From Intoshia linei (taxonomy: Eukaryota > Orthonectida > Rhopaluridae), in contig LWCA01000129.1 of NCBI GenBank assembly GCA_001642005.1, positions 1 to 49,523 on the forward strand: a stretch of DNA of 49,523 nt, written 5' to 3'. The position numbers were made by a program, and so were the translations under genes. This document shows, one piece after another, positions 37,914 through 48,723 of this stretch. Under the pieces are notes generated by a model. The model ran no database searches. It saw only the letters and a program-made list of their open reading frames with translations, and had not been told where the DNA came from. Numbering within the stretch: the stretch's first letter is position 1; every line of letters starts with the position of its first letter.

Positions 37914-38001
37914 TGTGTCAAATAAAATGTAAACTATATTATTAGATTCAATAGCAACGTTTTATATCTATATAAACTTTATAATAAATTATATACATGA
38001 T

Positions 38002-38563
38002 AATTCCTCGTTAATGGAATATTTGGCCATGAAAAAAAATCTCATTCCGTTAACTAAGTATTTTATAGAGAAAGATTCTATTTAAGGAACATTTTTATAA
38101 ATAATGTATACATTAATAAATAATAATGGAAAAATAAAAATATTTTGATTATCATTCCATATAATAATAATCAACCATTATTATCATCATTAATCAAAAA
38201 TCTTTCGATAAGTTTTGTAAAATAAATTTTAATTCCAATAATTAGGTTCTCATTAATTATAAATTTTTTTATAATTTTTTTTGATTTGATCTGATTTTGA
38301 TTTTTTTTTAATATCTGAAACAATTGACGATGCAAGACCATACTTTTAACAGAAAATTTTTGTTAGTGTATTTTGATATCATCTAACAGTTGTTTTTCTT
38401 TAATTTATAGAATATTATTTTCTGTTTTAATATTATATTTTAATTTTTAGTATATAAATTGTATTCTGTGACAGAAAATAAAATTTTACGTAATTAATTC
38501 TTTTAATTTGAAAAAAAAGTTTTAGTATCATTTAACTGAATTTTTTTCCGTTAACGAGGAATT
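38002..38563. mobile_element. Inverted-repeat-bounded element (562 bp, MITE-like)
   Basis: AATTCCTCGTTAATGGAA at 38002-38019 is the inverse of TTCCGTTAACGAGGAATT at 38546-38563, matching at 17 of 18 positions. The interior is extremely AT-rich and non-coding. I see no clear target duplication, so the superfamily is open; a CCTCGTT start is seen in some pogo/Tigger-like elements. Confidence 0.6.
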
Positions 38564-38761
38564 CCCTTAAATAGGAATTAGCATGTATCTATGGTAATCT
38601 TGCAATACTTTGCCATTTTCATAGCCGAACATAGCAACTTGAGGTCACCCAAAAATTAGTCAACAAAGGCTATCTACGACTCTTGAGTAGACGTTTAAAT
38701 TTAAGATACAAATATAATATATTCTCGAGAATAATTTTTTAAATGCTCAATTTGGTAAGAG

Positions 38762-38798
38762 CAGGGCCGGAAGAGGGTATCGGTACGGTATGTTCGAT
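38762..38798. repeat. Dispersed repeat, copy 1 (inverted relative to 44424-44460)
   Basis: The reverse complement contains TACCGTACCGA followed by ACCCTCTTC, shared with 44424-44460 with few differences. It begins CAGGGCCGG on the plus strand, like some hAT ends. Confidence 0.55.
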
Positions 38799-39268
38799 GC
38801 TGGCCGTACTATTTGTTTTATAAATATTTTATTTGAAAAAAAAATTATTTAAAAAATGATTGTACAATCTAATATTAATCCATGAATGGCCATTGCTCAA
38901 TGTCCATAGACGAAACACTTTTTTGTCACATCACCAGGTAAAACATGATTCATATTCCGAACAAATCGAAAATTATTTTAGATAACGGTGTTCCGTTAGA
39001 TAAAAAAAGTTGAAGAGCACTGCTGTAACACAATATTTTATTATTATAAACTATGTTGTGTAACAAATAATAAAGAAGTATACAATTAATATTAAATTTA
39101 TTTCGTATACGGTCCATTAGTTCCATTGCCATTCGATGAAAATATATCAATTTTAAAATTAACTGCAACTTTTTTCATCTTTTGTAAAGGTATACTCTTG
39201 AATATTTGATTCTAAAAGTATAATGAATCAATATAACAAATTAAACACTAGATACGTAAAAATGATTA

Positions 39269-42200
39269 TTAAAAAATTACATCATTAATATCAAAATTTT
39301 GCTTAAATTTTTGTAACACATTCAATTTTTGTAATCTGATTTTACGCTTTTCTTCAACATCATGAATTCTTTTCCAATAGGAATCAAAGAGAATAGTATT
39401 TGTTTCAATCATTTCAGTGAACATTTCTTCTTCTGATTTTTGTTGATCAGAATTTGTAGTTAAACTAAAATTTCTATATAGGGGTTTAAATTTAAGAGAT
39501 TTTTTATCATCGTTTAGACTAACTCTCCTGTTCAAACCCAGAGTTCGTAAAATTGATATTATGGCAATTAACCGCCTTGGTTTCTTCCAGGCTCTCCTTT
39601 CTCCTTGACTTAAAGAATAAATATTTGTGGCATCAATATATGGAACAATATCTGTGGGTAATATGAACTTATTTATTTTAAAAAATTTGAATTTATTTCC
39701 TTCTTTATTTGGAACATTTAAATTTTTTATTTGACCATGAAAACGGGAAATATTCCATTGGTTCGGTTGGCCTATTATACCTACGTACAAGCCATTTATT
39801 GTCCAAACACGAATAGAACAATCTTTAGATGAAGTTATAACATATTTTGGATTTTTTTTACAATCTTGATAAGATTTCACAATTAAATCCATATTGTCAT
39901 TAATTTTTAAATCACTCACAGGGTCATTTGACACGTCTGTGTTTTTTTCTAGTTTTTCTTCAGACTCACAAAAATCATTGGCAAAGTCAATTGAGTCGAT
40001 GGAATTCACATGAGCTTTAGTAATCGTGAGTATCTTTAAATTATCATTTTCAATATATTCATGTCCAAAATAGGCAGGAGAGTATCCTTTCGTTTGTGTG
40101 AAGCGTTTATTTTTTGATTTAAACCTGGTTTTTCTGGCTTTTATAAATTTATGATATAAATTAACATAATAAAAGTCTAAATCCGCATCAGTTTCAGTGA
40201 GCCTATTACTATACTTATTTACATTCGTTATATCAATTTTACTTACACCTTCATGATTTTTATTGATTGCCGATTGAATGAAATTTCGGTCAGGTGTTTC
40301 ATAATGCAGTTTAAAGTTATACAATTTTTTGTTTCTGGCTGACTGAGATTTTTGATTATGGTTCAGATCAAACATAGATATCTTTTTTGATGTCGTTTTA
40401 AATTGTAATCGTTTTATGTGGGTATATAGTGGTTTTACATTGACAGAGTATACTTGAAAGTAGCCATCAAGAGTCCCTGTGAATAAAAGTTTGGATTTTT
40501 TGTTGAAATTTGAAGAAACAATTATTCTACTTTGTAAAATTTTAATTATTTTATTATAATTTTCGAGTTGCTTTTCTTCCAACGAGTTGATATTTTCTTG
40601 CGATAGTGAGTCAAAACCATCCGGATAAGGTCTATAAATCCAAAGAGAAGTAAATTTTTTATTTATGAAAATATTATCACACATAGAAAAACATTGTATA
40701 TATCCATTTTGATAAGTCACTATGATAAAGAAAGTACAATTTTTTAAATTAGATCTTTCATCATCAATTTCTTCACATTTGTCATCTTCTAAATTAAAGG
40801 AATGTATGCCAATGACACTCGTTTCATGTTTTAGATTTAGTTCTTGTTTCAGTGAATATGTTTCGATAAGAGATGTCTTTGATCCTGACATTATATTTAA
40901 CCTAAAAACATCCAAATTGCTGTTTCTATACCCCACACACATTATTCGTTCGCCAATAGAGGCAACACACGTCATTTCAACTCTATCGTAGGGTCCATTT
41001 AATTTTTGCGGTTCATGTTTAGATAAATTATTCAATTGTTCGTAGTTTTTTAGAGAATGTAGATAAACTGAATTTTCGTATAGTAATAAAACATAATCCA
41101 GAGTAAAAAACTTTGTACACAAAGGAAAATCTTGATTTGAAACTACCAATTTATATAAACAATTTCCATTGTGAAAATTCCATATTTTAGCATAACCATC
41201 TGTACCACTGCTTATTAACCTTCTCCACATTTTATCCAACGATAAATGTGTAACTTCTGATGAAGATCTAATGAGGGCTTTTTTACCGGTTCGATAGTGA
41301 CCTCGAAACTGCATAACTAAGCTTGCAGTGTTAAACGCCCATACACAAATTAAACCATCACTGGAACCCGATATAATTTGATTAAATAGCGGGTTATATA
41401 CAATACAATTGATGGGATAATCTAAAGTTTTCAAAGAATGAATCGCTTCTAATTTTTTAAAAACACCCAACTGTTTTCCGCACACTGACAAAACACGATG
41501 AAAATTATCATAGTCAATTAAATGAATACCATCTTGAACGTTTTTAATTTTTAATAATTCTTTTGGCTTTTTCGACCTCAAAACAGTTTTATATTCATTG
41601 TTGGTTCTATTCGGTTTGGCAATACCTAATGTTCCCATTTCAAGTTTTGGAATTTTGGAATTTTTACTAAAAGAAACAATTAACGATTGCATCAATTGCT
41701 GTGTGTGCAAACTTCGGACGTGAATTTCATTTTTATCGGATAAAGTAAAAATGAGAGTTTCATCATATGTAATTTGCATATCAAGTATACTGCAATTTAT
41801 AAAATCTTCTATGATAACCAAAGGAGGCATTTTATTTATTGTTGGATTCCAAATACGCAGTTTACCATCATACCCACCAGTTATAATCATATTCATTTTT
41901 TCACAAAGCTGAAAAACGTTTATACCCTTGTGAACATTAAGAACTAGGATGGCACGATTGTCATTTTTAGTTGAAATATTTTTCTGAGAATTGGAATAAT
42001 TCAAATTATTTATAAAATTTATGTCAATCACTAATAATGAATTTATATTCTGTTTGCAACAGCATGCAAGACCCTGTAGAGTTGGTAGACGACGAAGTCC
42101 TCTCATCCAGGTAATACCAAAATCGCAAATACTGCTAGTTTTTATGCCATAAATTGCACCTAATTTTATTTGAGTAAAAGAAATTTGAATTAAATTATTT

Positions 42201-43672
42201 GAATTAGGGAAAATTCTAGTTTGACTAACAAAGGTTTTAAAGGTAATGGAAATTACTTTCCCATATATGTCTCCTACGTAAATAGAATAATATCCTGGCA
42301 GTGTATACATGTTGCCTTTACTTACGTTCAACCCGTTTTGGTTGGATATGTGCAAGTCGTGTCCTTTTGTAATGCAATAAGGCATTTCTGGCAACATGGA
42401 AATTGTGTTCAATTGTCTGAGACCCATGGAAGAATATTGGACAAATAATAGTTGTCTGCGGGTAGTGGAAATTGCAATTATTTGAGAATTTTCAATATAA
42501 TGACAATCTGTTATATGAGAAGTGCATTTAGAATCTGGTTGTTTTAACATCAATGTACCTTGGAGGTTCAATGTTTTTTGCATCCAGACACACAATACTC
42601 CTGACTCACTAATAGTTACCATATAGTCGAAATTTGAAATTTGGGAAGAAATACAATCCTTTGAAACTTTACTTTCGTTTTTGGTGTATAAATAAACTAT
42701 ACCAGCAATTTTTTGTTTATGGGGAAATTCACTATTAGTGAAAGTTTCAGAAAAGACATTGTTTTGATGTTGTTGCATATTATCTCTTTCCTTAAATTCT
42801 AGCATCATATATGTTATATATTCTTCCCAGTCCACTTGTCCGTCACAATTTATATCAACCTAAAAATTAATTAACGGGAATAATGTAACTATGCCTTAAT
42901 TATTAATTGTATTTAATATGCCCAATAAAAAATATTCACTTTTTCAATTCTACCGATTAATAAATAAGTAATTTATCCTGTTTGCTCTATTAAATGTAAT
43001 TATTATTATAATATATGATTGTTCATTTAACTCTATTGTGACAATATCAATCAATCTTTCCAAATGACTACATTTATTTAATTAATTCTTTATCTGGTAT
43101 ATAACTTGACTGGATTGTTAGATTACTGTCTATTTTAATATAACGTGATGAATCATAATAATTGATTCGAGTTTTTCAGCAAAATAAAAGCCCATTAATT
43201 GTAAAGTTACATCAAACTGTATGGCAATTAATTTTAGATTTATAATAATCAAAATTAACCTTCATAAAAATTTCATCAATTTCTTGGTACGTCAATGTAT
43301 TGGAAACAGCACATTTGAAAGCATTACGGAATTCATAAATATCTACAATAATAAAATATAAAAATTTCTAAATCATCTAAAAATATTTCTTAAAATTTAA
43401 ACCTTAAATGAATCACCATCATATTGTGTTGAGCAACATAAATTAATAATAATTACGATTAATCTATATTCCATATTCTCATAATTTCTTTGAGTGTCAA
43501 AACACAAAATGATTAAATACCTATAAGATAAGTCTGACTTTGTTGACTCAATTTAATATTTAAAAATACCTAATCCTCCGCCCTTATCACTGTCCGATTT
43601 TTGAAAAATGTCTTGTAATGCTTTTAATCGTTCTTCGGTTAGTTCATTGTCTATATTTTTTTTTGATGACAT
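39269..43672 (-). CDS. EF-hand and WD40-repeat protein, WDR49/CFAP337-like
   Basis: Three exons (43672-43570, 43342-43260, 42859-39269) join in frame to 1258 residues. The first two and the start of the third form a pair of EF-hands: loop one DSDKGGGLDIYE and loop two DINCDGQVDWEE, both with acidic residues at positions 1 and 12. A long beta-propeller region follows, with repeats such as TGGYDGKLRIWNP, SGSSDGLICVWAF, SSGTDGYAKIWNF, FTGTLDGYFQVYS and TSSKDCSIRVWTI. This order is that of the WDR49 (CFAP337), WDR64 and EFCAB8 group; WDR49/CFAP337 is axonemal. I infer a role in cilia or sperm. The 43672 start was chosen because it opens directly before the first EF-hand; an upstream in-frame start at 43762 is possible. 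The introns are 227 and 400 bp, long for this window. Which family member it is remains unclear. Confidence 0.85.
42860..43259 (-). other. Intron 2 of the WDR49-like gene
   Basis: A 400-bp AT-rich intron splitting the second EF-hand. No repeat or coding signal was seen. Confidence 0.55.
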
Positions 43673-44978
43673 TAAATAAAATGTTTTATTTTTGTATAAT
43701 ATTTTATTCTGCGTTAAAAATTTAATTTTTATTACTATTAAATAAAACACAGTTAGAATCAATATATTTATATATTTTTCTGGGATACGTCACGTTCAAT
43801 CAATATATTATTTATATGATAATGTGAATTCTTTAATTCATACTATCTCTTGAATAGAATAAATAATTGTAATGTTAATTTATTTGTCAAGATTAAACTT
43901 TAAATTTTAAGAAATTATGCAAATTTTTCAATTATATATCAATACAAACAATAAATAATATTGTGATGGTAAAATCTTTATCATAAAAAGTATATCTTTA
44001 CATTTGTGTTGGAAACTTTCATACACATACAGTTTTTCTTTATTTTAATAATGAATGTTAGTACTTTTAGTAAATTATCCAAAGTTTTTAAAAATTAAAC
44101 TCCCACAATAGCAGCGTACCATTGGATCTATCATAAAGATGTCTTCTCAGAATGACACATTATTCACTACACGATTGTTCTGACACCCAAAAATAGCATA
44201 TTATTTACTATATCTAATTATTTTAGTGTCAATTTCATTATAAACTATTTTATTTTTGCCGATTTACTGTTTCCCCAAGTCAGATAGTCTGACTATCAAA
44301 TAGGGACAATAATATTCTGTCAAGTGTTTATTTTAGTGAAACCCAAAACTCATTAATTTTATAATGACAATACAATTAAGCAGAAAAATAAAGATATTCC
44401 AACCAGACACGAGCTAAAGATTAGAACCGAACCTACCGTACCGAGAACCCTCTTCGAGGCTTCAATGACATTTTTGTAAAATGGAGGGGGCATTTTTCCA
44501 AATTGAATATTTCAAAAAATTATAGTTTTGAATGTCATAACTATTTTGTGTCTTAAATTTAAACAGTCCAGTCAAGAACCGTGAAGGTGGCACCACACAT
44601 AGTTTTCAAATTTATTTAGGGCCTCATTTTAATTTTCTGGTGGCCTGAAACATATAACGTTCGGTTCTTGTAGGAACGATATCATATTTGTACTTTATCT
44701 GTTTTATTCTGTTCTGTTTTGTAAATTTTTGAAATACATTTTCCTATACATACACTTTATATTTTAATTATTTAAAAATTGAAGTTCAAAATTTAAACTG
44801 TAATTTTATTATAATTACGGTTATTAAATTTTTAGTTTCATTCATAATTTAAATCATTAGTTCTAGGAATCTAGAAGAATTTTAGATACAATATTTTTAA
44901 ACAGAAGATAATAAACTTACTATTCATTTTATAAAAATTTATTTATTTTCACGTGTGATAAATAGAAAAATCTTATTC
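43673..44978. other. Divergent intergenic region, WDR49-like and IARS1
   Basis: The two genes are transcribed away from each other, so both promoters should lie in these 1.3 kb. It contains a candidate element at 44424-44667. No other gene is visible. Confidence 0.6.
44424..44667. mobile_element. Candidate short inverted-repeat element related to 38762-38798
   Basis: GAACCGAAC at 44424-44432 is inverted at 44659-44667 (GTTCGGTTC). The left arm continues TACCGTACCGAG and ACCCTCTTCGAGGC, homologous in reverse orientation to 38762-38798. The stretch is GC-richer than the surrounding sequence. No target duplication was identified. Confidence 0.45.
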
Positions 44979-47900
44979 ATGGCTGAGTTGGTTCGTGAAT
45001 TCAACACAGGCGATTCATTTTTTCCGAAAATGGAAAATGAAATTATGAAATTATGGGACGATAACGAGATTTTTAAGAAAAGTCAAAAATATTCACAAGA
45101 AAGAAAAAAAAAGTAAAAAAATGCATATTTAATTAAATTTTAATTGTAGTTATATATTTTATGATGGACCGCCATTTGCTACTGGATTACCTCATTATGG
45201 AAATATTCTGGCTGGTATTGTAAAGGTAATATAATGAATATTATTACATCATTGTGTTCATAATTTGATATTATATTTACAAAATTAAATCAATAATTGG
45301 AACTATTCCATTAGTAAACTATTTCAACAGACACAGATATTAGTATTCTTACATTAAATTTGCCATTTGAATTCAATGGATATCTTATTTTTTAATCATC
45401 ATTAATTTCCGTTTCAAATATTTCATGAATATATTCATTGTAATTTTGCTTATATAAAATTGGATGTCTATTTATTTTTTTTATTTTAAAACTTATTTTA
45501 TTAACAATGAATATTATCAATGTAAAACAAAAATTTTTTACAATGAATTGTAAAATTTGATAAAATAACCCCTAGCTATACTGTATAATTATTTTTTTGA
45601 TGTTTATTTAATTTAGGATGTTGTTACAAGATGGTTTTATCAAAAAGGATTCAAAGTTGACAGGCGTTTTGGATGGGACTGTCACGGTCTACCTGTGGTA
45701 ATAAATGTATGATATTGTAAATTTTATATTTGTTAGGAGTATCAATTGGATAAATCTCTCGGAATAAAAGGACCGGAAGATATTGAAAAAATGGGGATTG
45801 CCAACTACAATAATAAATGTCGAGGAATTGTTATGAAGTATAATAAAGAATGGGAATTTATTGTAAAAAGAATTGGAAGATGGATTGATTTTAAAAACGA
45901 TTACAAAACAATGTATTGTTCTTACATGGAATCAGTTTGGTGGATATTTAAGGAAATGTACAACAAGGGACTCATCTATTGTGGTTATAAAATTATGCCA
46001 TTTTCTACTGGTTGTTGTACTCCTCTATCCAATTTCGAAGCTGGACAAAATTTTAAAAATGTTCAGAACAATTCTATATACGTGTCATTTCCTCTCGTTA
46101 AAAATAATGATACCAGTTTTATTGCTTGGAGTACGACAACTTGGACTTTTCCTAGCCAGTTAGCAATGTGTGTCAATCCAAAGCATACATACGTTACATT
46201 ATTCGACAAAAAGAAAAATCATAATTTTATTATAACAGAAAATAGAGTGTCTCATTTGTATAAAAATGAAGATGACTACACCATAATTTCCAAATGTATA
46301 GGTAAAGAACTAGAAAATATGGAATACGTTGAGATATTCAATTATTATTCGGAAAAAAGGAAAAATGGCGCTTTCAGAATTTTAGTTGATAACTATGTAA
46401 GTGATGACGCAGGAACTGGCATTGTTAGCCAAGCACCATATTTTGGAGAAGATGACTACAGAGTTTGTTTGGCTAACAAAGTAGTTAATGCAGCTGATAA
46501 GCCAATTTGTCCATTAGATTTTTGTGGTCGTTTCGTGGAACCCATTGATGATTTTGTTGGTGTTTATATAAAAGATTCTGAAAAAGGACTTATAAAAAAT
46601 ATTAAAGACAAAGGTAGACTTTTTAAAATAGAAAGCATAAATCACGCTTACCCGTTTTGTTGGCGTTCGGACACTCCTTTAGTGTATAGATCTATCCCTA
46701 GTTGGTTTGTTAATGTTACTTCTATCAAGGATAACTTATTAAAATCTTTAGAAGATGTATACTGGGTTCCGGAAAATGTAAAAGAAAAAAGATTTGGAAA
46801 TTGGCTGAGAGATTCAAGGGACTGGGCTATATCCAGAAACAGATATTGGGGAAACCCAATTCCAATTTGGATCAGTGAAGACGAAGAGGAAGTGGTCTGT
46901 ATAGGATCTTTAGAGGAACTGGAAAAATTGTCAGGAGTATCTGGTATAACAGATATGCATAGAGAATTTATTGATCATATAACTATTCCTTCTAAACGAC
47001 CGGGTAAACCTCCCTTGAAGAGAATTTCACACGTGTTTGACTGTTGGTTTGAAAGCGCATCCATGTTTCTGGCCCAAAAGCACTATCCATTTGAAAATTC
47101 TCAAGATTTGAATTCTTTCTTTCCAGCAGATTTCATAGCGGAGGGAATCGACCAAACTAGAGGGTGGTTTTATACCTTGATTGTAATTTCCACAGCATTG
47201 TTTGGAAAGTCATGCTACAAAAATGTAATTGGACATGGACTAGTATTGGCGGAGGATGGTCAAAAAATGAGTAAAAGTAAAAAAAACTATCCAGATCCTT
47301 TGATTATATTAGATACGTACGGAGCGGACGCACTCAGATTGTACTTGGTTAATTCTCCTGTGGTGACTTCACAAAATTTAAGATTTAACGAGTCTGGCAT
47401 ACACGGTATTGTAAAAGAAGTTTTGATACCAATGTACAATACATATCGGTATTTGATGCAGAACATTGTTCAACTCAAGGAGCAGTATAATATAGATTAT
47501 GAATACGCCCCAAGTGAAGATTGCCCTTCGAATTACATGGATAAATGGATGATATCGATGCTTCAAAGTTTAATAAAAGATACTGATGATAACATGAGTA
47601 AATATTTATTAGCAGAAGTTTTGCCTAATTTGCTTTCGTTTTTTGATAACTTTTCCAAACTATACATAAACATGAATAAATACAGAATGATAGGAAAAAC
47701 TACAAAGGATGATCAATTAAATGCAATTAATACTCATTTTACTATTCAATACAATTTAAGCATTATTATGGCTCCTTTTGTTCCTTTTATTTGTGATCAC
47801 ATTTATCAAGGATTGTCAAAGTTTTGTAAAAAAGACATTTATGATTGTGATACCAGTAGTGTTCATTTTTTGCCAATTCCGAACTCTAATATTTATTTGA

Positions 47901-48679
47901 CTGACAAAGTTATCGAACGACAGGTAAAATTGATGAATAATGTTATTTATTTGGGTTTGAAAATTCGAACGATTAAAAATATTCGAAGACGAATGCGTTT
48001 GAAAGGTATGATTGTAATTGTGCGCAATGAACAAGAAGTTGAGGATTTGAATATTTTAATAGAGTATATTCGAAAAGAATTGAATATAGAAGAACTGACC
48101 ATTTCGAGCGATCGGAAAAAATACAAAATTGATATTTCTATTAATCCTAATTTTAAAACTCTTTCTGTAGACTTTAAGCTACAAATGAAAGGAGTTACCG
48201 CAGCTATAAGAGGAATGGATATCAATACCATTGAAAAATTTGTAGAGGGTGATGAAGTCGTTCAAATTGGAGAATACAAGGTTAAACGCGATCAGATATT
48301 GATGAATTTAAAATATAACGGTAACACAAGTAACTGCCAAAAATATGTAGCAGATTCTCATCAGAACATGATTGTATTACTTGATACAAGTGTTACTGCT
48401 GAAAATGTTGACAAATCTCTTGCCTCTGAAATTTGCCACCGAATACAGAAATTAAGAAAAATTTCAAAAATTCTCCCTACAGATAATATCATTATTTATT
48501 TCAAAGGTGATAACGAACTTTTGAAGATATTTAATCAATATAATTCTTATATTAGCGAAACTGTTGGAAAACCAGTAAAATTAGTCCATAAAAATTTCAT
48601 GAATGATAAAAAATTAATATCAAATCAATTTGAAATTAATTCTTCTACTTTCGATTTATTCATAGAAAAATGTTATTAA
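44979..48679 (+). CDS. IARS1: Cytosolic isoleucyl-tRNA synthetase
   Basis: Class I synthetase that charges tRNA-Ile. Four exons (44979-45112, 45150-45225, 45617-45697, 45737-48679) join in frame to 1077 residues. The HIGH motif reads HYGN at residues 60-63 (the human form is HYGH), within [15 protein letters not shown]. Other blocks: [61 protein letters not shown] and the intact KMSKS at residues 607-611 in [15 protein letters not shown]. The editing domain is present but altered: [11 protein letters not shown] at 228-238 and [16 protein letters not shown], with Ser328 where the family has His. The anticodon-binding domain is recognisable ([17 protein letters not shown]). The protein ends about 180 residues before the human one and lacks its C-terminal repeats. 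The introns are 37, 391 and 39 bp. The start gives [15 protein letters not shown], the expected N-terminal extension. Confidence 0.97.
45226..45616 (+). other. IARS1 intron 2
   Basis: A 391-bp AT-rich intron between the HIGH-motif exon and the exon reading [20 protein letters not shown]. Nothing else is recognisable inside it. Confidence 0.6.
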
Positions 48680-48723
48680 TTTTATTTATACACGACTAAT
48701 TATAATTACAATAAAATACAAAA

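Larger units (their letters stand above)
37914..39268. other. Intergenic between WDR49-like gene and RALGAPB
   Basis: No gene is visible in this 1.35 kb. It contains the inverted-repeat element at 38002-38563, a GC-richer repeat at 38762-38798, and at about 39009-39022 GTTGAAGAGCACTG, which has the form of a hAT right end without a partner. Confidence 0.6.

Noticed and set aside
39009-39022. GTTGAAGAGCACTG as a hAT right end
   Set aside because: Form is right, but no left end with matching sequence or duplication was found nearby.
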